From the NCBI GenBank assembly GCA_964599095.1, contig CAZREB010000002.1, forward strand, positions 310,001 through 374,000: 64,000 nt of DNA, read 5' to 3'. Both the position numbers and the translations under genes were made by a program. The notes below the pieces were generated by a model. That model ran no database searches, was not told where the DNA came from, and saw nothing but the letters and a program-made list of their open reading frames with translations. This document shows, piece by piece, positions 43,301 to 50,908 of this stretch. Origin of the DNA: SZAS-79 sp964599095 (lineage in GTDB: Bacteria > Pseudomonadota > Gammaproteobacteria > Burkholderiales > SG8-39). Position 1 is the stretch's first letter; every line of letters starts with the position of its first letter.

Positions 43301-43493
43301 TCGCTCGGCGCTCGAATGGATCCTCGACCAGTACAAGGAGTCCAAGCCCAAGGACCCGACGATCCGCGAGAAGTTCGACACCTACCGCTTCGCCGACTAC
43401 AAGGAAAAGGTGGTCGACCTGCTCATGCGCGTGACGACGGTTTCGGTCGAGACGCAGCGCATCACCGAGGCGATGAACAAGGCCAACCGATAA
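40386..43493 (+). CDS. single-chain restriction-modification enzyme (type IIG/ISP-like, no helicase)
   Basis: A 1035-aa fusion of nuclease, adenine methyltransferase and target-recognition domain. N-terminal PD-(D/E)XK site: D64 (Y-V-D-G-A-L) with E79-A-K81. Gamma-class N6-adenine methylase: D-P-A-T-G-T-G-T-F starting at residue 340 and N-P-P-Y at 453. Residues ~500-820 form the probable recognition domain, and a conserved ISP-like C-terminus follows. Type ISP enzymes (about 1,500 aa) carry a helicase between nuclease and methylase; it is absent here, so simple type IIG cutting is more likely. The middle of the gene (about 41870-42845) is plainly A+T-richer than both ends, a module-exchange sign. 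Confidence 0.85.
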   Translation: MSQLLIQQYLNQLSVLKKVSGTTRESVVREAFKDLLKGMGRSHDLTFVPEYEIETRTKDRRYVDGALLYELRVPFGYWEAKDEKDDLDAEIETKFKRGYPQDNIVFEDSHTAVLIQNREEVVRCAVDDVTQLEKLLALFFAHERREIAEFRKAVEQFKADLPAVLESLREMIEREHAANAAFRKAQQKFLEHAKETINPSLVEADVREMLIQHVLTEEIFTTVFPGTPFHKDNNVARELYKLEETFFTGNTKFKTLKGLEPYYAAIRAAAAQIGSHHEKQTFLKVIYENFYKVYNKKAADRLGVVYTPNEIVRFMIESADWLCEKHFGRNLIDKDVEILDPATGTGTFICELLEHFRGQPKKMQHKYRRELHANEVAILPYYVANLNIEATYAAITGEYEEYPSLCFVDTLDNVEGLRKHAGHIDDLFGGVSEVNIKRIREQNSRRISVVIGNPPYNANQLNENENNKNREYPEIDKRIKETYIAASTAQKTKLYDMYARFFRWASDRVDENGIIAFVSNSSFIDSRTFDGFRKVAMKEFNEIWMVDLKGNARTSGERRRQEGGNVFDDQIRVGIAVWFCVKKKGGKGCRLFYESVRDYARADEKREFLASKRLPERLLQEIRPDRDGNWINLAQTDFESLVPIADKQSKLAKNAEQEKTIFKSFSFGVVTNRDDWVYGHSRDEVSTRVRHLIDIYNSDVRRLASKSKQSNVSAELDTEIKWTRSVKRHLSAGRIYEFDDSRICEAIYRPFCKRFLYFSPELNEMQNLMGRYYGDIGNRRARSIAFTDPTSQKPFMALGVDRCPDMHLVGAAAGSLTIPLGVNDEQARDGENVTDWALTQFRKQYEKGTKKPKRPIDKESIFHYCYAVLHDPVYREKYAQNLKREFPRIPFYADFWQWADWGKALMDLHIGYEAVKPAKLKRTDVEDEKAKKAGLKPKAMLKADKEAGRIVLDTETTLEGIPPEAWDYRLGNRSALEWILDQYKESKPKDPTIREKFDTYRFADYKEKVVDLLMRVTTVSVETQRITEAMNKANR

Positions 43494-43514
43494 GCCGTTT
43501 TGCCGGAGAAGAAA

Positions 43515-44639
43515 ATGCCTGCAAATTTTTCCCAGCTCACGGGACTGCACAGCGGACTCAAGCAGCACAACGATCCGGCCTCCCGGGGAGTCCGCCTAGC
43601 GAATCACTCGTCTTCTCAGCAAGTAGCGTCAGTTGGCGGACGCTGCAAGATTGTTCTTGCTCATCTTGTGTTTCTCCTGGTATCGCTGCACGCGGTTTCA
43701 CCGGCCCTGTCGGCAGACTTCACCGCGCAAGCTTCGTGTGCGCCCTATCGGGACCGTGCCCTCAGCGCAGCCGCGCAGTCCATGTGTGAAGACAGGCTCC
43801 TCGAAGCTTTTGCGATGCTTACCAATCAGACCTTCAGGCTAGGCAAGCCACTGAAAATTGTCGGAACGCAATGTGGGCAGATCAACGCCTACTATGATCG
43901 AGGCAAGAGCGCAATATTTGTGTGCTATGAATTGTTGAACAACATTGTCGACCGAATAACACGCGAAAAGAGAACTGACCCAAATGCTCTGGGGCCAATT
44001 TCGGCGGGCGCGCTGTCGTTCGTTTTCCTGCACGAGCTTGGGCACGCACTCATAGATCATTTCAATCTTCCGGTCCTAGGACGCGAAGAAGATGCAGCCG
44101 ATCAGATCGCCACGTTCATTCTTGTTGGGTTGGCAAGTAACAGCGCGGACATTGCAAGGTATTGGCCTGTGGGTGCGCATTGGTTTTTCAACAATCGGCC
44201 GACTCTCTTCTTGCGCCATAATTTTTCAGACCAGCATTCTGTCAATCCACAACGCCAATTCAACATTGCCTGTTGGGTCTACGGAAGCAATCCGATGAAG
44301 TATGCCGGTCTGGCGAAGTACGCCAGACTGCCAGATTCTCGGGCACAGCTGTGTGAAGGGGAGTATCAGCAACTACTCAATGCGGCAAAACAAATGCTTT
44401 CGCCACATCTGGTCCAGTCGACCCGTGCCAATTTATCGGGAACGACACCTGACCCGAATGTGGCCGAGCCCTCGCCCCCACCTGTGCACCAGGACGCGGG
44501 TCAAGCCCAAGGACCAACCATGGCGCAAAAGGCGGCCACGTGCCACTACTTGGCTCATATCAAGAATCTCAGCGGCGAGGAGAGGCAAAACTTCGTTTCG
44601 GATTGCTACCGCGCAAATAGGGTGGTGGTTCGACAGTAG
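43515..44639 (+). CDS. HExxH metallopeptidase-like exported protein (DUF4344 type), paralogue 1
   Basis: A 374-aa protein with zinc-binding H173-E-L-G-H177 in F-L-H-E-L-G-H-A-L-I and acidic E-E-D-A-A-D about 14 residues later. A hydrophobic signal-like segment (about residues 46-67, L-V-F-L-L-V-S-L-H-A) follows a 45-residue polar leader. Paralogue 2 is at 51369. The ~75 residues after the shared core, with two cysteines near the end, are unique to this copy. GGAGAAG precedes ATG 43515. It starts 21 bp after the restriction enzyme gene in A+T-richer DNA. Substrate unknown. Confidence 0.75.
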   Translation: MPANFSQLTGLHSGLKQHNDPASRGVRLANHSSSQQVASVGGRCKIVLAHLVFLLVSLHAVSPALSADFTAQASCAPYRDRALSAAAQSMCEDRLLEAFAMLTNQTFRLGKPLKIVGTQCGQINAYYDRGKSAIFVCYELLNNIVDRITREKRTDPNALGPISAGALSFVFLHELGHALIDHFNLPVLGREEDAADQIATFILVGLASNSADIARYWPVGAHWFFNNRPTLFLRHNFSDQHSVNPQRQFNIACWVYGSNPMKYAGLAKYARLPDSRAQLCEGEYQQLLNAAKQMLSPHLVQSTRANLSGTTPDPNVAEPSPPPVHQDAGQAQGPTMAQKAATCHYLAHIKNLSGEERQNFVSDCYRANRVVVRQ

Positions 44640-44678
44640 CGCATAAATCAATAAAGGTGGGGAACGAAGCCCGAAAGC

Positions 44679-44745
44679 ATATTGCTGCCATTTCATTCAA
44701 CAGGTCCGCATGGATACTGGCTTTACAGCCGAATTACTGCCATTC
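44679..44745 (+). repeat. dispersed ~66-bp repeat, copy D
   Basis: Begins GCATATTGCTGCCATTTC and ends GAATTACTGCCATT. It is the most diverged copy in its interior but keeps the spacing. It lies 79 bp before the addiction-module antitoxin ATG. Confidence 0.65.
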
Positions 44746-44824
44746 GTATGTGTTGATTGCACTCCGCGTGCCGTTCGCCCTCGGCAGCGCTAAGATCAAG
44801 TCACCGTGATTCGGGAGCGCGCCG

Positions 44825-45046
44825 ATGACCGACGACGCAGAGAAACTTTCCGCCGCCGCCAAAGACCTTTCCCCAGCCGAGCGCCTGGCGGTCGTGGACG
44901 CCATCCTGAGCAGCCTCGTTGCGCCGGATCCGAAGATCGATGCGCTCTGGGCCGCGGAAGCGGAAGACAGGCTCGCCGCGTACCGGCGTGGCGAAATACG
45001 CTCGGTCACGCTTGCGGAGGTCTTGAGCAAGTACCGGAATGCATGA
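44825..45046 (+). CDS. addiction-module antitoxin (TIGR02574-like), partnerless
   Basis: A 73-aa acidic helical protein: A-K-D-L-S-P-A-E-R-L-A-V-V-D-A-I-L-S-S-L and a second half with D-A-L-W-A-A-E-A-E-D-R-L-A-A-Y-R-R-G-E-I-R. This is the pattern of the RelE/ParE-partner antitoxins of the TIGR02574 family. The expected toxin should overlap its 3' end; an ATG does occur there (45042), but the frame is soon lost in the convergent gene. It is probably an orphan left by recombination. Confidence 0.72.
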   Translation: MTDDAEKLSAAAKDLSPAERLAVVDAILSSLVAPDPKIDALWAAEAEDRLAAYRRGEIRSVTLAEVLSKYRNA

Positions 45047-45057
45047 GCGTCGATAAA

Positions 45058-46302
45058 TTACTGACCGCCCACCGGTGGCGCATGGAGCGCAGTTAGCATT
45101 TGGTTAAGGCACGCCCGGACCTTCTCGACCAACTTTCCGTTTGCGTCGAGTCGCTGTGCCTCTGCCAGAGGCCACATGTACTTGCAAAATAGTCCGGGGC
45201 GAGGATGAGCCTTCTGGCGCTGCCTACGTGTGAACTCTGCGTCGAATGCCTCTTTCCCAGCCGGTTCGACGATTTGGTCGGCCTCGAGCTTCGCCCAGTA
45301 CGTCTCCCACTCTGGGCGACTAATTTCCCGCGTTGCTCCAATCTCGTTGACCCAGTATGCGCAATACTTTTCAACGGTCAGCGGCGTTTTGACCCATGCA
45401 TAGCCGCCAGCCATGAAACCCCAGTGGAAGTTCGGCTCCACGAGCCAGCCCTCGGATCGGAGTGCCAGAACTGCATTCACCGCTGAGGGGTCACCGTAGA
45501 ACGCTCGCGCCTGTCCTAGCGTGTCGGCAGGATGCATGTGGAGGCAAACATTAGAGTTGTCGCTGTCGAGCCCGAGCCAAGCCATTGCGATCGTGGCGGT
45601 GCCAGAAAGGTCGCGCCACCCCAACGCCTTGCCGACGTCGGTACCGACGACCTCCCCCTGAACGATGTCGAGACGCCGTTCAATGCGGAAGCGTTGGCCG
45701 CCGCACCGAGCCAAGGTCGAGTACGGCCCAATGTGCGGAAAATGATCTTCGACAAGCTCAAAGAAATCGCTGATGAGCAATCGCTCGGACCCGGACACGA
45801 GGTCGCGTTCGATCAGATCCGACAGCACCCCGAGAAGCTGCTGCCACGCTACCGAGACGGGCTCCTTCTCGAATCTGACGGGAGAGCCGTGGAGGTTGAT
45901 CTGGTGGGGCTGCTCGGTTACCCCGCCCCATGCGATCTTGTTCTCAATCACGACGACAAGATCATTTCCGTAAGTAACGACACCATCAAGCACCTGCTGA
46001 CGATCCGAAAGCTCGATACGCGCGTTGATTTGCGCAGCGTCCGGCGCAAGCCAGACGCTGATACCAGGTACCGCTTCGCCCTCAGGCACCGCGGCATCGG
46101 TGCTGAGAACTCGCTGCCGCTGGGTTGCGAACTCTGCTTTCGACAAGTTGTGTAAGTGCATTTCGGGCGCGACCAGATGGAGCCATGCCTGATGCGCCAT
46201 AGGGCTGTAGCGCAGGACCACGAGTAGCGCCCGCGTTAACTGGTTTTCATGCCACGCAGCGGATCTTTCATACGGGACAAAGAAATTTAGGTGACTATCC
46301 AT
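45058..46302 (-). CDS. PD-(D/E)XK nuclease-like protein, defence-associated candidate
   Basis: A 414-aa protein with a likely nuclease core in its first third: E20 in H-E-N-Q-L-T-R-A, D106 (V-L-D-G-V-V) and E120-N-K122 (V-V-V-I-E-N-K-I), the spacing of PD-(D/E)XK enzymes. The C-terminal two-thirds are unrecognised, with several tryptophans. ATG 46302 is preferred to the TTG two codons upstream. It is the last of at least three minus-strand nuclease-like genes (48655 to 45058). Codon use is less G+C-biased than the core genome. Confidence 0.6.
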   Translation of the reverse strand: MDSHLNFFVPYERSAAWHENQLTRALLVVLRYSPMAHQAWLHLVAPEMHLHNLSKAEFATQRQRVLSTDAAVPEGEAVPGISVWLAPDAAQINARIELSDRQQVLDGVVTYGNDLVVVIENKIAWGGVTEQPHQINLHGSPVRFEKEPVSVAWQQLLGVLSDLIERDLVSGSERLLISDFFELVEDHFPHIGPYSTLARCGGQRFRIERRLDIVQGEVVGTDVGKALGWRDLSGTATIAMAWLGLDSDNSNVCLHMHPADTLGQARAFYGDPSAVNAVLALRSEGWLVEPNFHWGFMAGGYAWVKTPLTVEKYCAYWVNEIGATREISRPEWETYWAKLEADQIVEPAGKEAFDAEFTRRQRQKAHPRPGLFCKYMWPLAEAQRLDANGKLVEKVRACLNQMLTALHAPPVGGQ

Positions 46303-46374
46303 CTTCAACCTGACGAGGCGAAACCTGTTCGAGCAACACTGGGCCCCATGGATGCAACAGCAATACTGGCCGCT

Positions 46375-47820
46375 CTAGGCCAGATTCTTCAATACACCGC
46401 TCGCGGTGATCCTACCGCTGGAACTGAAAAGGCGCTGAATACCATCCGAGCCGAGACTTACGGAAATGGGTGCACGCAATTTTTGATCGACAATCGCGAC
46501 GAGGGCCGCAGCCTCGACAAGACATACTTCGTTCACATTCGTCTCCATCTTTAACGTGCGGATTAAATCGTCGAATTCGTCCGAAAATCCGCTTGAAATG
46601 ATGAGATAGTAAATATTCCGCAACGCGCGTCCGCGCTTCAGACTGCGGCTTTGGGTGTCAATGTACTGGCGCATCACGCGGTCGTCAGTCCCCATCCTGT
46701 AACTGTCCGAACGCGCCTTGGCGTCCCACAGCAGCGCATAGGATTCGTCTACAGCGACGGCTTGGCCATCAGGGACTCGCCCCATTCCTTGGCCCAAGAG
46801 TTGAGTTTCGTACCCCAGCACGGTAAATGCGGCGTTGATGCTTTTCTCGAAGGCACGTTCGAGCGTTGTCCCCGAAAGCCGGGCGGCGTCCCGGAGTTCG
46901 GGGTCATTCAATGCGAGCTTTGGAATGATCGCGACGATTGGCGGGACGTAGCTATCGGGAGGCACCGATGATTGAGCCGCTTGCGTAACGGGCGGCTGCG
47001 CAGTGGTGCGGGCGCTGGTGGTCGAAGTTGCGGCGAGCGGTCTCGCAAGATTTGCCGCAGGCTCGGCGGGCGAACCGGCATCGAGTAGATTGCCACCCTT
47101 GAACCAGAATACGTGCTCGACGTCGTAGAGGCTGAAGGGTTTACCCGCAGCCTCGGAAAATATATCGGCCAGTGTTTCGTGTAGTTGCTTGTAGGCGCGA
47201 TAGTCATCCGCAATTTCGCCTGTCGCGGCCCAAAGGTTCATGCCCTCGATCACTTGAACCGTGTTGGTGTAGTACACGGGCCATACGTCTCGCCGCTGGA
47301 TTTGCCAGAAGTACGAGACGAAAAACGCTACGCTGCTTGGCTTTGGCCTCCCCCGGGCGTCTCCACCGCCGGCAACGAATCGCTGGCCGACTCGCTCGAC
47401 GTAGCTTCTGAAGTTCCTAAGCCGAGTTACAGCCTCTTCCTCACTAGCTGGCTCTCGAATAACGGTTCGCAATTCGTTGTCGCATTCCGACGGATCGTCA
47501 GCAGTATTCATGAGCATATTGAAAAACATTTGCCCTTTGATTCCACTGAAGCCCCAGAGAGGATTCTGCTTGTTGGTGCCATCGACTTTGCGCTTGAAGT
47601 CGACGGCGGTAATCTCCTTTGCAAGATAGCCAGCGAGCAAGGGTGTCAGTATTTTTTCGATTACCTGAACACGGTTGGAGTCACCCTCGACTTCGATCTC
47701 GACCGGCGTACGGCCTTCCGGTCCGGCTGGCGCAGTTAAATATGCGTTCAGGGCTGCCAGGGCAACCTGCTTAAGTTCTGGCGTGAGCGTTACGGGCGAA
47801 CTGCTGCTCGATTGCGGCAT
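46375..47820 (-). CDS. restriction-endonuclease-like protein with C-terminal PD-(D/E)XK domain
   Basis: A 481-aa protein in two parts. Residues 1-245 carry motifs seen in DNA-sensing or McrB-associated proteins (F-F-V-S-Y-F-W-Q-I-Q and W-P-V-Y-Y-T-N). After a 50-residue Pro/Ala/Thr linker (247-297), the C-terminal part has E321/E325, P350-D351-G and D366-A-K368, a full PD-x(14)-D-x-K active site. The layout of N-terminal recognition and C-terminal cleavage is that of a stand-alone restriction enzyme. No methylase adjoins it, so modification-dependent cutting is a reasonable guess. Confidence 0.6.
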   Translation of the reverse strand: MPQSSSSSPVTLTPELKQVALAALNAYLTAPAGPEGRTPVEIEVEGDSNRVQVIEKILTPLLAGYLAKEITAVDFKRKVDGTNKQNPLWGFSGIKGQMFFNMLMNTADDPSECDNELRTVIREPASEEEAVTRLRNFRSYVERVGQRFVAGGGDARGRPKPSSVAFFVSYFWQIQRRDVWPVYYTNTVQVIEGMNLWAATGEIADDYRAYKQLHETLADIFSEAAGKPFSLYDVEHVFWFKGGNLLDAGSPAEPAANLARPLAATSTTSARTTAQPPVTQAAQSSVPPDSYVPPIVAIIPKLALNDPELRDAARLSGTTLERAFEKSINAAFTVLGYETQLLGQGMGRVPDGQAVAVDESYALLWDAKARSDSYRMGTDDRVMRQYIDTQSRSLKRGRALRNIYYLIISSGFSDEFDDLIRTLKMETNVNEVCLVEAAALVAIVDQKLRAPISVSLGSDGIQRLFSSSGRITASGVLKNLA

Positions 47821-47878
47821 GAGCGATCCTCTCTACTGTGACCAAAGGCACCGTTAGAGTAACAGGGGCGCAGCGGAT

Positions 47879-48655
47879 TCAGCATCTCCGAGGAATCGTG
47901 CACGAGCGAGCTTCGCCAAACTGCTCTTTTGCCTTGGCTTCCAACATTGGCAGCAAGGACTCGTCCGGAGTGAGGTCGGCCAAGAACTCTATTCGCGCGA
48001 TACGGAAAGTAACCGCATAGCCCCCAATTTCACTCACATACGGTGGCCACGCGCTGTTTCGGTACTCTGCGTCGTTGGCTTCGGTCAGAAGCACGTGGCG
48101 ATTTCCAGAACCAAAGCGCACGAATTCACGAATGTGTTTGAAACGAGGATCCCGGGCCAGCGGAGCGCCGAGAAAATACGCCAACGTGGAAAACCCAATC
48201 TTCGTCAGTCCCCGGACGAACTTCGGGTTGTCACCGAACGGGACCGAGAAAGATACGGTAGCGGCATTGCCGGCTCGGCTGAACCCGGACCTGACGTTCC
48301 GCCGCGATCCGCGATAGGGAGCGAGCGCAGAACCGTCGTGAGCCGAAACCGGGTACGCCTCCATGTTGAACGTGAAAGTCGGAACCGAATCTTCGACTGA
48401 AGCCACGACATTTCCCCGGCTCTTTATGGATGGCGGCCCGCCCTTCTTGCGCGGAACGCCGGCCATGAATGATGCGAAGTCGAATTCATCCGCGACCGCT
48501 TGATCCAGAAACGCGAGCCCGTTGTTGCATTTTCGGCAAACGACGCTGCCTGGAAGAATAAAGCCGTCCGGGCATCCAATTACTTCAGGGAATATGTGCT
48601 CTCGATGGGGCCCCGAGGCTTGATCCAGGCACCATATGCAGCCCGAGTCAGTCAT
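47879..48655 (-). CDS. HNH endonuclease-like protein
   Basis: A 258-aa protein with an N-terminal HNH_5-type zinc/nuclease module: C6-x-x-C9, E19-H20-I-F-P and C40-x-x-C43-N44-N. Residues beyond ~60 are unrecognised and probably bind nucleic acid or a partner. It lies 58 bp before the PD-(D/E)XK gene and 7 bp after the small membrane-protein gene, in one minus-strand run. Such HNH proteins are frequent in defence islands. Confidence 0.7.
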   Translation of the reverse strand: MTDSGCIWCLDQASGPHREHIFPEVIGCPDGFILPGSVVCRKCNNGLAFLDQAVADEFDFASFMAGVPRKKGGPPSIKSRGNVVASVEDSVPTFTFNMEAYPVSAHDGSALAPYRGSRRNVRSGFSRAGNAATVSFSVPFGDNPKFVRGLTKIGFSTLAYFLGAPLARDPRFKHIREFVRFGSGNRHVLLTEANDAEYRNSAWPPYVSEIGGYAVTFRIARIEFLADLTPDESLLPMLEAKAKEQFGEARSCTIPRRC

Positions 48656-48662
48656 GACGGGG

Positions 48663-49229
48663 TCAATTCTTCTTCTCCAGTACGCCTCTTATTTTCTCGA
48701 GCTCCTCCACTACGGGATCTTGTTCACCCTCGCTTCCTGTGTACGGGCGCAGATCGACTCGATTGGTCTCCTTGATCTGCTTTCCACGAAATTCATAGAC
48801 GGCTGTCACATTGAACTGCGGCGGCGTAATTTCAGGCCGTCTGCTTTCGCCAAAGATCACCCATCCTTGCGCCAAAGCAAAGATCAGCTTGTTGCCCGGG
48901 GCAAGATTGTCTATGGGGACCGTGAATGCACTCATCGCCCGGAGATTCTTCTCAGGCCGGTCTGCTTCACCGAACTGGAAGAAGTCCCGATCGATTTCAA
49001 GACGAAGGTTCTCGGCGCCGGTACGACCCGAATTTTCGACCCGGAGATACAGGAAAGGCGTATGCGGGCGGACAAACGGGGAGACAGTGACGTAAGGCCG
49101 CAGCAGCGCTTCGGACTGGTCTCGAATGGCCTCGACGGAGTCCTCACTGGCCTTCGCCATCTTGTGGGTCAAATAGGCATAGATGGCCGTCACAAAAACC
49201 AGAATTGCGGTTAGATAGTCGATGACCAA
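48663..49229 (-). CDS. membrane-anchored protein of unknown function
   Basis: A 188-aa protein with one N-terminal membrane helix (residues 5-21, Y-L-T-A-I-L-V-F-V-T-A-I-Y-A-Y-L) and a soluble domain of beta character (P-F-L-Y-L-R-V-E-N-S-G-R-T-G-A). The pattern of a helix followed by an Ig-like N-x-G-x-T-x-A domain is common among small proteins near mobile DNA. Seven bases separate it from the HNH gene, so they are likely co-transcribed. No function assigned. Confidence 0.6.
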   Translation of the reverse strand: MVIDYLTAILVFVTAIYAYLTHKMAKASEDSVEAIRDQSEALLRPYVTVSPFVRPHTPFLYLRVENSGRTGAENLRLEIDRDFFQFGEADRPEKNLRAMSAFTVPIDNLAPGNKLIFALAQGWVIFGESRRPEITPPQFNVTAVYEFRGKQIKETNRVDLRPYTGSEGEQDPVVEELEKIRGVLEKKN

Positions 49230-49262
49230 GGCATACCCCGCGACGCAAGAAAGACTTACAGG

Positions 49263-49462
49263 TTAATACTTGGGCCACTTCGCCGGTTTTTGGCGCCGGA
49301 CGTCTTCGCCGCGGGTTTTCGCGAGGACGTAGCCATGCACATCCCCGGCGTCGTAGCCTTCTCCGCTTTCCAACATCGCGACATTCGCGCGCCGGGCATC
49401 TTCCAGAAAGGCTCGTACCGCTTGGCAGCGCGCAGCTTGAGGCTGGTGCCGGAGACAGCCAT
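49263..49462 (-). pseudogene. broken ribbon-helix-helix antitoxin gene
   Basis: The start M-A-V-S-G-T-S-L-K-L reads in one frame from ATG 49462. The conserved antitoxin C-terminus, R-A-F-L-E-D-A-R-R-A-N-V-A-M-L-E-S-G through Y-V-L-A-K-T-R, continues only in another frame down to TAA 49263. The middle that should hold the ribbon-helix-helix core is missing. The intact relative at 52226 has R-A-F-L-D-E-A-R-R-A-D-A-A-M-L-K-S-G at the same place. An internal deletion with frameshift explains both observations. Confidence 0.7.
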
Positions 49463-49541
49463 TGGTTGTGCCCTCTGAGAGACCTTTCGATAGCGAGATT
49501 CTACTGCCGCAACGAGAGGACGAGCCGAACACCTGCGGCTC

Positions 49542-49916
49542 TCAGGACGTGGGCGCCGCCAGCTCCAGGAATTTCAATACGTTTCCGTAAGCGTTGAAAA
49601 CCGTGTGCGTATCGGCCTTGCGAAACGGGCGATCGATCGCGTAGTCGGCGACGTTTCTTTGCTGCCTCAGGTAGTCCAGCGCGAAGCCTAGTTGCCTCTG
49701 CGGACTGCTCGCTGCGTGGCCCTTGAGCCACTGACAGAAATCGGCGTGCCGGATGCGCGGATCCACCCCATCCTTCTCATCGGAGAATCGCGGCAGGCAC
49801 GTATGAAAGGCTGCGTAGTAGGTTCGGCTGGCCGCGTTCCGGAACTCGATTTCCGTGCTTCCAGCTTCCGCAATGCGGACTGCGAAGGAATAGAAGTCGG
49901 CGGCAGTTACGCTCAC
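49542..49916 (-). CDS. HEPN-domain protein
   Basis: A 124-aa all-helical protein with F-R-N-A-A-S-R-T-Y-Y-A-A-F-H, the usual HEPN helix 2, and R-Q-Q-R-N-V-A-D-Y-A-I near the C-terminus where HEPN RNases carry their R-x(4-6)-H or R-N-x-A-D-Y motif. The second catalytic histidine is replaced by tyrosine/aspartate here, so RNase activity is doubtful without test. The GTG start overlaps the upstream TPR gene by 4 bp. HEPN proteins often are toxins or abortive-defence effectors. Confidence 0.65.
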   Translation of the reverse strand: MSVTAADFYSFAVRIAEAGSTEIEFRNAASRTYYAAFHTCLPRFSDEKDGVDPRIRHADFCQWLKGHAASSPQRQLGFALDYLRQQRNVADYAIDRPFRKADTHTVFNAYGNVLKFLELAAPTS

Positions 49917-50710
49917 GCCGCGTGCACTTCGTCCTCGACCTCATCGATCGCCTCGACCGAAGTAAAGCCGAAGGCCATGACGGACTCGCAGGAGTCGGGC
50001 TCGAATTCGGCCAACGTAACTGCAACGTCGAAATTCATTTGCATTATTTCGGAATCCGCGCAGCCAACCGTCCACTCGACCAGCGCGCCGCGCGAAGACG
50101 CGCTTACGCGCTCCTCCTGCACGCGAACTCCATGCCGCATGGCAACGCGATGCGCCGCTTCGAATCGCTTCAACAGGGCACCGGGGTCGGCACCCGCCTG
50201 TTCGAGCAACCGCCGTTGCCAGCGTGTATTTTCGAGAATCTTTCGGAAATCGGGCGATTCCGCCTGCGACCCGAGACCGACAAGCCGCGCCGCATATTCC
50301 TCGAACTTCTCGAACTGAAAAGCCGATGCCGTCGCCCGAACCGCCTGCAGCAAGAGCGAAGCGTCGCTGGGATTTGCTTCGAGCCCTTTCTCGACGACCG
50401 CCAGAGCATCTGACATATATCCGAGCGACATGAGCATACCGACGTACGTGCAATAGACATCCGGAGCGTGCGCGTATGCGTTCAACGCCTTCTCGTACCA
50501 CTGCCGGGCGGTCTCGGCGTCGAACTGCGCCGCTGCGAGAGCCCCGCGCAAGACGAGCGCGTTCATTCGCGTCTCGGCGTCGGCCGAGTTCAGCAGCACG
50601 CGAATCTCGCGCTCCAGCCGCTTCAGCGTAAATTCGTCGCTGCGCGGCTTGGTGAGCTCAAAATTCAACTGCTCTGTGATCTCGTTCGTCTTGGGTTGCG
50701 GGATACCCAC
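49913..50710 (-). CDS. TPR-like protein coupled to the HEPN gene
   Basis: A 265-aa protein with helical repeats: A-R-Q-W-Y-E-K-A-L-N-A-Y-A-H-A-P-D and D-A-L-A-V-V-E-K-G-L-E-A-N-P-S-D-A-S-L, each matching a tetratricopeptide unit. The C-terminal ~90 residues (W-T-V-G-C-A-D-S-E-I-M-Q and V-T-L-A-E-F-E-P-D) look like a separate beta domain. It overlaps the HEPN gene by 4 bp, an arrangement like toxin-antitoxin or sensor-effector pairs. I recognise no named family. It starts with GTG at 50710. Confidence 0.6.
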   Translation of the reverse strand: MGIPQPKTNEITEQLNFELTKPRSDEFTLKRLEREIRVLLNSADAETRMNALVLRGALAAAQFDAETARQWYEKALNAYAHAPDVYCTYVGMLMSLGYMSDALAVVEKGLEANPSDASLLLQAVRATASAFQFEKFEEYAARLVGLGSQAESPDFRKILENTRWQRRLLEQAGADPGALLKRFEAAHRVAMRHGVRVQEERVSASSRGALVEWTVGCADSEIMQMNFDVAVTLAEFEPDSCESVMAFGFTSVEAIDEVEDEVHAA

Positions 50711-50908
50711 GGGGTCTGCTTCGGATGGGATGGGAAATGTTACACCAACGCCATTGCCGGGCGGAATTGCGTACCTTCACGCCGAGCCGCGCACGAAGCA
50801 GCGCAAGCTGCGAGCCAAAGACTTGAGATTCGGACAAGTTTGCCCGACACTCGGAAGGGGTGGAAATGAGTTCGCCTGCCGGGTTCGGTAATACCAGTAA
50901 GGAACACC

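Noticed and set aside
45042..45110. RelE/ParE toxin overlapping the TIGR02574-like antitoxin
   Set aside because: An ATG is present but the frame holds only a few codons unlike RelE before it meets the convergent gene's end.
50711..50908. HicA toxin gene upstream of hicB
   Set aside because: No frame shows the double-stranded-RNA-binding-like HicA core or its G-S-H-H motif.
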